Shown one piece after another: positions 8,390 to 15,432 of a stretch of 15,432 nucleotides of DNA (the stretch's first letter is position 1; each line of letters starts with the position of its first letter). The notes below the pieces were generated by a model. It had not been told where the DNA came from, ran no database searches, and saw nothing but the letters and a program-made list of their open reading frames with translations. Origin of the DNA: DAOTWP01 sp034435675 (GTDB taxonomy: Bacteria > Chloroflexota > Anaerolineae > Aggregatilineales > Phototrophicaceae); the NCBI GenBank assembly GCA_034435675.1, contig DAOTWP010000050.1, positions 1 to 15,432 of the forward strand. The letters run 5' to 3'. The position numbers and the translations under genes are program-made.

Positions 8390-10707
8390 ATGTACTCCGG
8401 CGGTTAAACCCTCGTAACTGGTCGTACCTGCTCAAGCTGGGTGTGCTGGTGCTGCTGGCAGCGCTGCCGCTGCTTGGCGCGGCACAGTTCATTCGGTCCA
8501 GCGGGCTGGAAACAGAACGGCAAAACCTCAGCCGCTATGCCGCAGAACAGGGCATCCAGCGGCAGGAGCAGATTCAGGCGGTGCTTCAGCAGGCGCAGAA
8601 CGATTTCAACACCTTTATCAATAATTCCTCGACCCGCACGACGGTGCGCGGAGCGTTCAGTCAGGGTATCACCGGGCAGTCTACCCGCAGTTTCACCGAT
8701 GCCAGCCGCCGCCAGTTGGTGACGCAGCCGGGCGCGCTGTTCAGCAGTGTGCGCCTGCTCACCACTGAGGGCGTCGTATTGACCACCACTGCCGAGATCA
8801 CCGTCGGGGTGATCGGCAGCAGCAGCGCCGGCAGCGGCACTTACCAGACGATCAGCGCGGTGGCAGAAGCCGGGACGCTGCAAACGCTGGTGGTCAGCGA
8901 GACACCCGTCGGCACGGTGATTGAGGTTGCCAACGCCATTACGGACGAACGCGGCGAGGTCATTGGTTATCTGATTGGCGAGATCAACCAGCGCCAGGTG
9001 CTTTACCCGCTGCTGACCGCGCGCGATACCGATTATGTGCAGACCAACAGCTACCTGCTGTCCAATGACGCGCTGCTGATTGCCCCGCGCAGCTATGAAG
9101 CGCAGGCACGCGCCTCGGTGGAAAGTATCAGCCCGGCGGCAGTGCTCAGCGGTACGCTGCAAAACAGCAGCTACAGCTACGCCGCGCCGGACGGCAGCGC
9201 CGGGCAGTATTACCGCGATTTCCGCATCATCTCCAATGTGGGCGAAGCCACGCAGTTAATTGTCGTCACCGAAATGAACCCTTCCGGGCTGTTTAACGAG
9301 CGCATCAATCAGGGCAATGCCCTGCTGCTGCCGCTGGGGTTGATCAGCCTGGCTATTATTGCCGCGCTGGTGCTGGGGTTTGAACGCTTGATGGGTGCGC
9401 CGCTGCGCCAGGTCTACGCGGCAATGCAGGCGCTGATTGGGGGCAATTACGACGCACCGCTGCCCGCCGCAGACCGCACCGACGAAGGCGGGGCGATCAT
9501 CGCCGGGTTTACCGACCTGCGCCAGCGGGTGCGTGGTGAACTGCGGGACCTGCAAGCGGGCATCGCCAGCCGCGTGCGCGACCTTGAGGCGACCCGCGAC
9601 ATCGCGCGCTTCATCGCGGCACAGCGCGACCTGCAATTTCTGATGGATCAGACAGTGAACCTGATTATCGAGCGCTTCCCCAACATTTATCACGCGCAGA
9701 TCTTCCTGATTGACCCCGACCGGCAGTATGCCGTGCTGCGCGCCAGTACTGGCGAACCGGGGCAGCAGTTGTTGGCGCGTGGGCACAAACTCGCCGTGGG
9801 CAGTGTCAGCGTGATCGGTCAGACCACCGCCGAAGGGCAGATTATCATCGCCCGTGATACCGCCGAAAGCGAAGTTCACCGCCGCAACGAATTTCTGCCC
9901 GATACCCGCGCAGAGCTGGCAATTCCGCTGCTCAGCGGCGATGAAGTGATCGGGGCGCTGGATGTGCAAAGCCGGTTCAGCGGCAGCTTTACCCCTGACG
10001 AAATTGACATCCTTAGCACGATGGCAGACCAGATCAGCGTCGCCATGCAAAGCGCCCGCCTGTACGAGGAAGTGATGCGCACAGTGGAAGCGCAGCGCCG
10101 CACGACGCGCACCGGCACCCGCCGCGCGTGGGAAGAATATCTCTACCAGCAGCGCAGGCAGGCGCTCAGCGCTGCCGCCGGACACCTGACGCCCACCGAT
10201 ATGCAGCTTTTCCGTGACCGGGTGCTGGCAGAGGACCGTGTGGTGATTGGCGACCTGACCGAGCGCAGCACCGTCCCGGTGGGGGTGCCGATCCGCCTGC
10301 GTGGGGAACGGCTGGGCGCGGTGGTCTGGGAGCTTTCCGCACAGGATTTTACCAACGACAAAGTGCTGCTGGCAGAAGAACTGGTCTCACGGCTGGCGGT
10401 CAGCCTCGACAATGCGCGCCTGTTCCAGCAAAGCCAGCTCGCTGCCGAACGCGAACGCATCATCAACGAAATCAACGCCAAGCTGAGCCTGCAAACCGAC
10501 ATTGACGAAATCCTGCGCACCGCCGTGCGCGAAGTCGGGCAGGCACTACGAGTCCCGCACGTGGCAGTACGGCTCAATCGTCCGACCGCCGCCACAGCGC
10601 CGACCGCCGCGCCAGCGCCAACCGCCGCGCCAGCGCCAACCGCCGCCACAGCGGCGTCGCACGAAGATGGCACACCCAACGGCACGCATGGGGTGAATGA
10701 ATCATGA
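8386..10707 (+). CDS. dCache-HAMP-GAF transmembrane receptor without output domain
   Basis: 773 residues. Membrane helix 1 is at 14-33. An extracytoplasmic domain at about 35-308 has the dCache pattern: a long N-terminal helix, then SSVRLLTTEGVVLTTT, then ITDERGEVIGYLIGEI, then a second smaller lobe. Helix 2 is at about 311-331. A HAMP domain of normal size spans 334-386 (APLRQVYAAMQALIGG…DEGGAIIAGFTDLRQR). The cytoplasmic part matches the six-helix proteins: GAF 403-563 with YHAQIFLI, VGSVSVIG, HRRNEFLPDT and VIGALDVQS; linker W582 (AWEEYL); half-GAF 630-685; stub 686-731 ending VAVRL; and an Ala/Pro/Thr repeat tail. dCache domains usually sense extracellular small molecules; the ligand is not predictable here. 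No cysteine, kinase motif or methyl-accepting hairpin (the chemoreceptor signalling domain) is present. Its GAF is closest to copy 1 of the six-helix set, including a shared 23-base identical stretch. Confidence 0.93.
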   Translation: MNVLRRLNPRNWSYLLKLGVLVLLAALPLLGAAQFIRSSGLETERQNLSRYAAEQGIQRQEQIQAVLQQAQNDFNTFINNSSTRTTVRGAFSQGITGQSTRSFTDASRRQLVTQPGALFSSVRLLTTEGVVLTTTAEITVGVIGSSSAGSGTYQTISAVAEAGTLQTLVVSETPVGTVIEVANAITDERGEVIGYLIGEINQRQVLYPLLTARDTDYVQTNSYLLSNDALLIAPRSYEAQARASVESISPAAVLSGTLQNSSYSYAAPDGSAGQYYRDFRIISNVGEATQLIVVTEMNPSGLFNERINQGNALLLPLGLISLAIIAALVLGFERLMGAPLRQVYAAMQALIGGNYDAPLPAADRTDEGGAIIAGFTDLRQRVRGELRDLQAGIASRVRDLEATRDIARFIAAQRDLQFLMDQTVNLIIERFPNIYHAQIFLIDPDRQYAVLRASTGEPGQQLLARGHKLAVGSVSVIGQTTAEGQIIIARDTAESEVHRRNEFLPDTRAELAIPLLSGDEVIGALDVQSRFSGSFTPDEIDILSTMADQISVAMQSARLYEEVMRTVEAQRRTTRTGTRRAWEEYLYQQRRQALSAAAGHLTPTDMQLFRDRVLAEDRVVIGDLTERSTVPVGVPIRLRGERLGAVVWELSAQDFTNDKVLLAEELVSRLAVSLDNARLFQQSQLAAERERIINEINAKLSLQTDIDEILRTAVREVGQALRVPHVAVRLNRPTAATAPTAAPAPTAAPAPTAATAASHEDGTPNGTHGVNES
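10585..10656 (+). repeat. Four tandem 18-base units in the C-terminal tail of the dCache-HAMP-GAF gene
   Basis: Four units stand at 10585, 10603, 10621 and 10639. The middle two are identical and the outer two differ at a few positions. They are in frame and encode residues 734-757 as TAATAP, TAAPAP, TAAPAP, TAATAA. Such arrays commonly vary in copy number by slippage, which would lengthen or shorten a flexible tail by six residues per unit without breaking the frame. Confidence 0.85.
10692..10696 (+). promoter_or_regulatory. Ribosome binding site of the large terminal receptor gene
   Basis: GGTGA, complementary to part of the anti-Shine-Dalgarno sequence, lies seven bases before the ATG at 10704. 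The match is shorter than for the other genes. The 4-base overlap with the upstream stop suggests that re-initiation contributes. It supports ATG 10704 over in-frame ATGs at 10722 and 10740. Confidence 0.5.
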
Positions 10708-13700
10708 GGACCGACACAGGGATGCAGGCAAAACCGAAAATGTCTTATAGATCGAAGGTCATGCGGCGCATCGTGCCGCCTGTGCTGCTGGCGTTTCTGG
10801 CAGTGGCGATCATCAGCGGCATCGGCTCACTGTCTGCCAGCACCCAGTTCCAGCGCCGTGAACAGGTCACCAGCACCGACGCCCTGGCAGCCAACATCGA
10901 AGCGGGTGTGCTGCAAGCGGCGAGCGCGGATCTGGAAGCGGTTGCCGTCCGCCCGCCGACCCGTGACTTTGGGCGGCAGGCAAGCCGTGCGTCAGACATG
11001 AGTCTGCTGATCGAAGAATTTGAAGATGCGCAAACGTCAATGCTGGCGGACTTCGCTTTTCTGATGGGGCGCAATCCCAATTATCTGGCAGTGCGCTTTA
11101 TTACGCCTTCGCGCGTGTGGAACACCGGGGAAATTGAGAGCCGCATCTGGACGCAGCGCACCGCCTATGGCGCGGTTTCGGTCGAGCGTGGCAGTGTGCC
11201 GAACCCCTGGCAGCAGCAGGATGCGTTTATCCGTGGTGTGATTGGCGCGCAGCGTACCACCATCTTCGGTCAGGTGCTGCGCATTGACCAGCCTACCCCT
11301 GACGGAACGCCGTTTCAGCCCATCATCCATCTGTATGCGCCGGTCTTTTCGAACATCAACGCCAGCGAAGTGGTCGGAGTGCTCCAGCTTGAAGTGGCAG
11401 TTCAGCCGCTGATTGATCTGATCAACGCCAGCGCAGTCGGGGCGGAAACCTTCGGGCGGCGGCTGGTGCTGCTGGATAATGACAATCATGTCGTTGTGGA
11501 CAGCGGCGACGTTGATCAAAGTTATCTCAACGCCATGCCCTTCGATCCCCGCCTGCTCAGCGCTGCGGGCAGCCAACCGCAGATCGAAGTGCTGCTGACG
11601 GATCACCTGCCCGCTGACCTGGTGACCCTGCTCAATGAACGTACTTTTGACTTTGACACGGCGGAAACTGCCGGGCTGGTCGTTTCGGCACGTGGTATCG
11701 GGATTAATACGGTCAACAACACGCCGTGGCGGCTGCTGCTGCTGGATAATTACGGCAGTTTCTATGCGCGCACCTACACGACCGGGTTCTTCATCACCAT
11801 CGCAGTTTTTGGCATCGGCATGCTCAGTCTGGTGGGGATCGAACTGCTGCTGCGCCCGCTGCTGCGCCCGGTGGATGTCACTGCCGAACAGATTGAACAC
11901 CTGACGCTGCTGGAAACCGGCAGCGCGGATGCGGTCATGGCGGCAGCACCCCGGCGTGAAACCGCCGAACGCGCCCCGACCGGCAGCAGTACACAGGCCA
12001 CTGCCCCCACCGGCAGCAGCACCCAGCCTATCGCCCCGACAGCCCCGGCTGCCGCGCCGGGCAGCGAAGAAATGCAGCGCGTGCTGACTGCCTTCGACAA
12101 GATGCGCGCGTATATGGAGCAGTTGCACGAGGAGCATGACCGCCAGGTCGAACGGCAGACGCGCAACATGGAAGTTGCCTCGCAGATCAGCCGTGAAAGT
12201 GTGGCGATGACCGACATCGAAAAGCTGCTCAACCGCGCCATTGAGGTAATCTGCCGTCAGCTTGGTTTCTACCATGCGCAGGTGTTTCTGGTAGATGACG
12301 TTGGCGAATATGCTTATCTGGCTTACAGCCGCGGCGAAGCAGGCGCAAAGCTGCTGGCAGCAAATCACCGTCTTAAAGTCGGTTCGCGCACGGTGATCGG
12401 CACGGTCACGCGGCACAAGCACCCGGTGGTCGTCAACGACACACTCAACACGACGCCCGACGCGCCGCATTACCGCAACCCGCTGCTGCCCGACACCCGC
12501 GCGGAACTCGGTCTGCCGCTCATTGTCGGCGGCGAGGTGATCGGCGCGCTGGACGTTCAGAGCCTGACGCCCTACGTCTTTCTGGAAGACGACCTGCCAA
12601 CTTATCAACTGCTGGCAGACCAGTTGGCGATTTCGGTGCAGAATGCGCGCCTGATCAGCGCGTCGCAGCAGCGCCTGGAACAGATTAACGAACTGAACCG
12701 CCGCCTGACACGCGAAAGCTGGGAGGCGGATTTGCAGCGTCTTGGCGCGCTGGGCTACAGTTACGACCTGAAAACAATCCGCCCGGAAGCCGCCCCGGCT
12801 GAAAGCGAGACGGCGCTGCCTGCCGACCAGCGGCTTGCCGCCGCCATCGCCATTCGCGGCGAAACCATCGGCGAACTGCATGCTGAAGCCGAAAGCAGCT
12901 ATGAATTTACCGAAGGCGACCGGGCAATTATCAACGCTGTCGCGGAACGTGTCGCGCTGGCAATTGAAAACGCGCGCCTGTTCCAGCAAACCCAGGCGAA
13001 CCTTGCGGAAACATCGGCGCTGTATGCGATCAGCCAGCAGTTGAACAGCGCGGAAACGCTGGAGGACGTCCTGCGGGCTGTGCTGGAATCGGTTGTGCCC
13101 AACCCGTTGGGCGGGCAGTTCTGGCTGCTCAACGAAGACAGTCCCGAACCAGGACCAATCCGTATTCAAGCCGATGTGATCCTGCGCGACCGCCCGGCAG
13201 GCGGCCTTGTGGGGCTGGAAATGGATCTGCGCGATCATACGTTCTTCAACAGTTTGCGCAAAAACGATATTCTGCTGGTGCAGGACACGCAGCAGGACAG
13301 CCGGCTGGATCCAGTGCTGATTGCCTTCTTCCAGCAGCTTGGCGCACAAGCCGCTGTGATTATCCCCCTGGTAGTGCGCGACCAGTGGCGCGGGCTGCTG
13401 ATGCTGGAGCTTTACGCCACGCACGAATTCACCGAACGTGAAGGGCGGCTGTTCACCAGCCTGAGCGCACTGGCAGGAACCGCGATTGACAACCGTTTGC
13501 TGCTGCTGCAATCAGAAGAGGCAAAGGCGCGCACCGAAGACCTGTATTCTGCCAGCCGCATTATCAACCAGGCGCAGAACGAGCAGGATCTCGTCTATGC
13601 GGCGGTCGCCACTGCGCAGGATCCCAACCTCGACTTTGCGCTGACGCTGCTCAGCGGCGAACTGGATGCCACTGGCTGGCCCACCCACGGGCGCATCGTG

Positions 13701-15432
13701 GCACGGTCAGAAGATGGACGTGTGGACAGCGCCAGCCTTGACCATCGGGTGCATATTCCGCCGAATTCCGCCCTGCGCCGCCGCGAACCGGAAATCACCA
13801 TTGATACCCTGCCGACCAGAGAAGATGTGCCACCGCCCGTTCGCTGGATTCGCCAGCAGGGCTACCGCACCAGCGCGGCATTCCCGCTGTTCAGTGCCAA
13901 CCAGCCGATTGCCATCTTCTACATTAGCTCAAAGACCCTGCGCGAGTTCACGCAGAGCGATTATGAAATCTACAAGGCGCTGACCGGGCAGATGAGCACG
14001 GTGCTGCAAAACCGCCGTCTGCTGGTGCAGACCTCCGAAGCGCTGGACGAAACCCGCCGCCTGTACGCCGCTACCAATGCAATCGTCAGTGCGCAGGATG
14101 TGCAGGAAGTCTACCATATCGCCGCGCAGCATATCGCCATGTTCCGCAGCGCGCAGGATGACGCGCGCGGTGCTGTGCCCCCGCTGAAACATATCAGCGT
14201 GCTGCTGGCGACCCCTGCGCCGCGCCCGGATGCGCCGCAGCTTGAGGTGGCGTTTGTCTGGTCCCGCGAAGTGGATACAGCGCCGCTGCTGATGGTCGGG
14301 CAGATGCTCAGCCAGACGCGCGCGCCCTTCGGCGCACTGACGGTTGCGGCAAACGGCGCGATTCATTTGCGGGACGGCGACGCGCAGGACGACCAGACCG
14401 GGCGCATCTGGCAGATGCTGCGCCAGCACGACACCCGGCAGGCAGTCGCCGCACCGATCCAGACGCGGCAGAAGTGGTTCGGGGTGCTGCTGTGCGAAAG
14501 CGAACGCGAAGACGCCTTCGATGAACAATACCAGCGCTTCCTCAAGGCGCTGGCGGACCAGATCGCCATCGCGCTGGAAAACCGGCAGTTGTTTGCCGAA
14601 GCGCAAAACGAGGCACGCCGCGCCCAGGCAGAAGCACAGCGCGCGCTGGCACTGGCAGAAGCCGGTCAGTTCGCCAGCCAGATCGGGGCAGACTTTGAGG
14701 CGAGTATCGGTGAGCTGTTCGGGCGGTTGGCTGCCCCTGCCGGGTATGACCGCTGGCTGCTGATGCTGCGTGATGATGAAAACCCCAATCTGCTGCGCCA
14801 CACAGTAGCGCACATGCCCCAACAGCAAGGCGAGGATGGCGCTGCCCCCGACGTGCTGCTGACGCTGCCGCTGCGCGAACACACGCATTCGCTGGCGGAT
14901 GCCGTGCTGCTCAACCGCGCCCTGGTGGTCAATAAACCGGGGCATTATCCCGCATTCCAGGGCAAAAGCGAAAGCGAACTGGAAAATGTTGTCGGCAAGC
15001 ACATTGCCGTGCCCGTGCGTTCCGGTGGACAGGTGCGCGGGGCGCTGCTGGTCGGGCGCAGTCTGCGCGGCGAAGACCTCGACGAACGCGACGAACAGTT
15101 TGTCGGGACGCTGGCGGCGCAGGTGGCTATCGCGCTGGAAAACCGGCGGCTGTTCCTCGAAGCAGAAGAAGAACGCCAGTCGCTGAACAGCGTACTGGAA
15201 TCCATGCCGGTTGGTGTGCTCGTGCTTGATCCACAGACGTATATCCCGACGCGCCACAACAGCGAAGCGGCGCGGCTGCTGGGCAAGCCGATCGCCATGC
15301 AAATGCGCTTCTCTACCGAGTATTACAACCTGTACCGCACCGGCACCGGCGTTTTCTATCCGGAAGAAGAACTACCCGTGTTCACCGTCAGCGCGCCGGG
15401 CGAACAGGCATTTGGCGATGACCTCGCCGTGC
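10704..15432 (+). CDS. Giant dCache-HAMP-multi-GAF-PAS receptor, 3' end cut by window
   Basis: The frame is open for 1576 codons and runs off the right edge. Helix 1 is at 23-44. A dCache-like extracytoplasmic region covers 45-358 (IIHLYAPVF…VVGVLQLEV near 215-235; RLVLLDNDNHVVVD near 255). Helix 2 is at 362-383. A HAMP domain has its first helix at 384-403 and its second at 455-480 (EEMQRVLTAFDKMRAY), separated by about 51 repetitive residues in place of the usual short connector. Then come GAF-A 500-651 (YHAQVFLV, LLPDTRAELGLPL, VIGALDVQS), linker W673 with ALGYSYDL, half-GAF 709-765, GAF-B 765-939, GAF-C 940-1114, GAF-D 1114-1303, GAF-E 1303-1491 and a PAS start at about 1491 (LESMPVGVLVLDP…NSEAARLLGK). 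Two cysteines are seen, both cytoplasmic. A PAS after a GAF array usually precedes a histidine kinase or other output; that part is outside the window, so the effector is unknown. Confidence 0.93.
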   Translation, partial: MRTDTGMQAKPKMSYRSKVMRRIVPPVLLAFLAVAIISGIGSLSASTQFQRREQVTSTDALAANIEAGVLQAASADLEAVAVRPPTRDFGRQASRASDMSLLIEEFEDAQTSMLADFAFLMGRNPNYLAVRFITPSRVWNTGEIESRIWTQRTAYGAVSVERGSVPNPWQQQDAFIRGVIGAQRTTIFGQVLRIDQPTPDGTPFQPIIHLYAPVFSNINASEVVGVLQLEVAVQPLIDLINASAVGAETFGRRLVLLDNDNHVVVDSGDVDQSYLNAMPFDPRLLSAAGSQPQIEVLLTDHLPADLVTLLNERTFDFDTAETAGLVVSARGIGINTVNNTPWRLLLLDNYGSFYARTYTTGFFITIAVFGIGMLSLVGIELLLRPLLRPVDVTAEQIEHLTLLETGSADAVMAAAPRRETAERAPTGSSTQATAPTGSSTQPIAPTAPAAAPGSEEMQRVLTAFDKMRAYMEQLHEEHDRQVERQTRNMEVASQISRESVAMTDIEKLLNRAIEVICRQLGFYHAQVFLVDDVGEYAYLAYSRGEAGAKLLAANHRLKVGSRTVIGTVTRHKHPVVVNDTLNTTPDAPHYRNPLLPDTRAELGLPLIVGGEVIGALDVQSLTPYVFLEDDLPTYQLLADQLAISVQNARLISASQQRLEQINELNRRLTRESWEADLQRLGALGYSYDLKTIRPEAAPAESETALPADQRLAAAIAIRGETIGELHAEAESSYEFTEGDRAIINAVAERVALAIENARLFQQTQANLAETSALYAISQQLNSAETLEDVLRAVLESVVPNPLGGQFWLLNEDSPEPGPIRIQADVILRDRPAGGLVGLEMDLRDHTFFNSLRKNDILLVQDTQQDSRLDPVLIAFFQQLGAQAAVIIPLVVRDQWRGLLMLELYATHEFTEREGRLFTSLSALAGTAIDNRLLLLQSEEAKARTEDLYSASRIINQAQNEQDLVYAAVATAQDPNLDFALTLLSGELDATGWPTHGRIVARSEDGRVDSASLDHRVHIPPNSALRRREPEITIDTLPTREDVPPPVRWIRQQGYRTSAAFPLFSANQPIAIFYISSKTLREFTQSDYEIYKALTGQMSTVLQNRRLLVQTSEALDETRRLYAATNAIVSAQDVQEVYHIAAQHIAMFRSAQDDARGAVPPLKHISVLLATPAPRPDAPQLEVAFVWSREVDTAPLLMVGQMLSQTRAPFGALTVAANGAIHLRDGDAQDDQTGRIWQMLRQHDTRQAVAAPIQTRQKWFGVLLCESEREDAFDEQYQRFLKALADQIAIALENRQLFAEAQNEARRAQAEAQRALALAEAGQFASQIGADFEASIGELFGRLAAPAGYDRWLLMLRDDENPNLLRHTVAHMPQQQGEDGAAPDVLLTLPLREHTHSLADAVLLNRALVVNKPGHYPAFQGKSESELENVVGKHIAVPVRSGGQVRGALLVGRSLRGEDLDERDEQFVGTLAAQVAIALENRRLFLEAEEERQSLNSVLESMPVGVLVLDPQTYIPTRHNSEAARLLGKPIAMQMRFSTEYYNLYRTGTGVFYPEEELPVFTVSAPGEQAFGDDLAV
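11973..12032 (+). repeat. Two 30-base tandem units inside the split HAMP of the giant receptor
   Basis: Units at 11973-12002 and 12003-12032 match at 23 of 30 bases. They encode APTGSSTQAT and APTGSSTQPI, followed by a partial third unit (APT…). The array forms the core of an Ala/Pro/Thr/Ser-rich insert of about 51 residues between the two HAMP helices. In-frame duplication is the simplest origin. Confidence 0.8.

Noticed and set aside
10585..10656. CRISPR-like or intergenic regulatory repeat
   Set aside because: Units are contiguous without spacers, 18 bases long, in frame and translated as a low-complexity protein tail.
8386..10707. Methyl-accepting chemotaxis protein, because of the dCache-HAMP architecture
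   Set aside because: After HAMP come GAF and half-GAF domains; the long antiparallel signalling hairpin with its conserved tip is absent.
11037..11420. Amino-acid-binding dCache signature in the giant receptor (Arg and Trp near the RVWNT and NPW segments)
   Set aside because: The spacing does not match the known Y…RxWY…D pattern; ligand class cannot be called.

Overview
The window holds one unbroken co-directional gene cluster on the + strand, running from base 11 past the right edge. It contains seven protein genes and no gap longer than 36 bases. I see no RNA genes, insertion sequences, CRISPR arrays, attachment sites or terminators. The DNA is visibly GC-rich. The cytoplasmic proteins are chains of GAF domains joined by helical linkers (…ENARLFEETQ…), with LNRxLTxxxW-x-x-Y-L connectors and RYxxPxxRxRA boxes before membrane segments. 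From memory this style is typical of Chloroflexota, probably an Anaerolineae-like bacterium. That assignment is an inference; no taxonomic marker gene is present.

Layout: (1) 11-445, a stand-alone CheY-like receiver with all phosphorylation residues. (2) 482-3148, a soluble protein with five GAF domains. (3-5) 3157-4932, 4929-6692 and 6689-8389, three proteins with a six-helix membrane head followed by one GAF, a W-x-x-Y-L linker, half a GAF and a truncated 'GAF stub'. (6) 8386-10707, the same cytoplasmic body, but with a two-helix dCache-type extracytoplasmic head and a HAMP domain. (7) 10704 to beyond 15432, a very large dCache-type receptor with a HAMP domain split by a repetitive insert, five full GAFs, one half-GAF and the beginning of a PAS domain at the edge. 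Genes 3 to 7 overlap one another by the 4-base GTGA/ATGA arrangement, so they are probably translationally coupled and made in similar amounts.

The notable point is that none of the seven products shows an output domain in the sequence available: no HisKA H-box, HATPase N/G boxes, GGDEF, EAL, PP2C, cyclase or DNA-binding domain. The cluster looks like a multi-receptor sensory complex. Several paralogous receptors share a body but carry different membrane heads, with one soluble GAF array and one lone receiver. The single effector, if there is one, probably lies at the C-terminus of gene 7 or in flanking genes outside the window. The shared C-terminal half-GAF plus stub, the recurrent tryptophan linker, the complete absence of cysteine from four consecutive proteins and the split HAMP are the features most worth following up.
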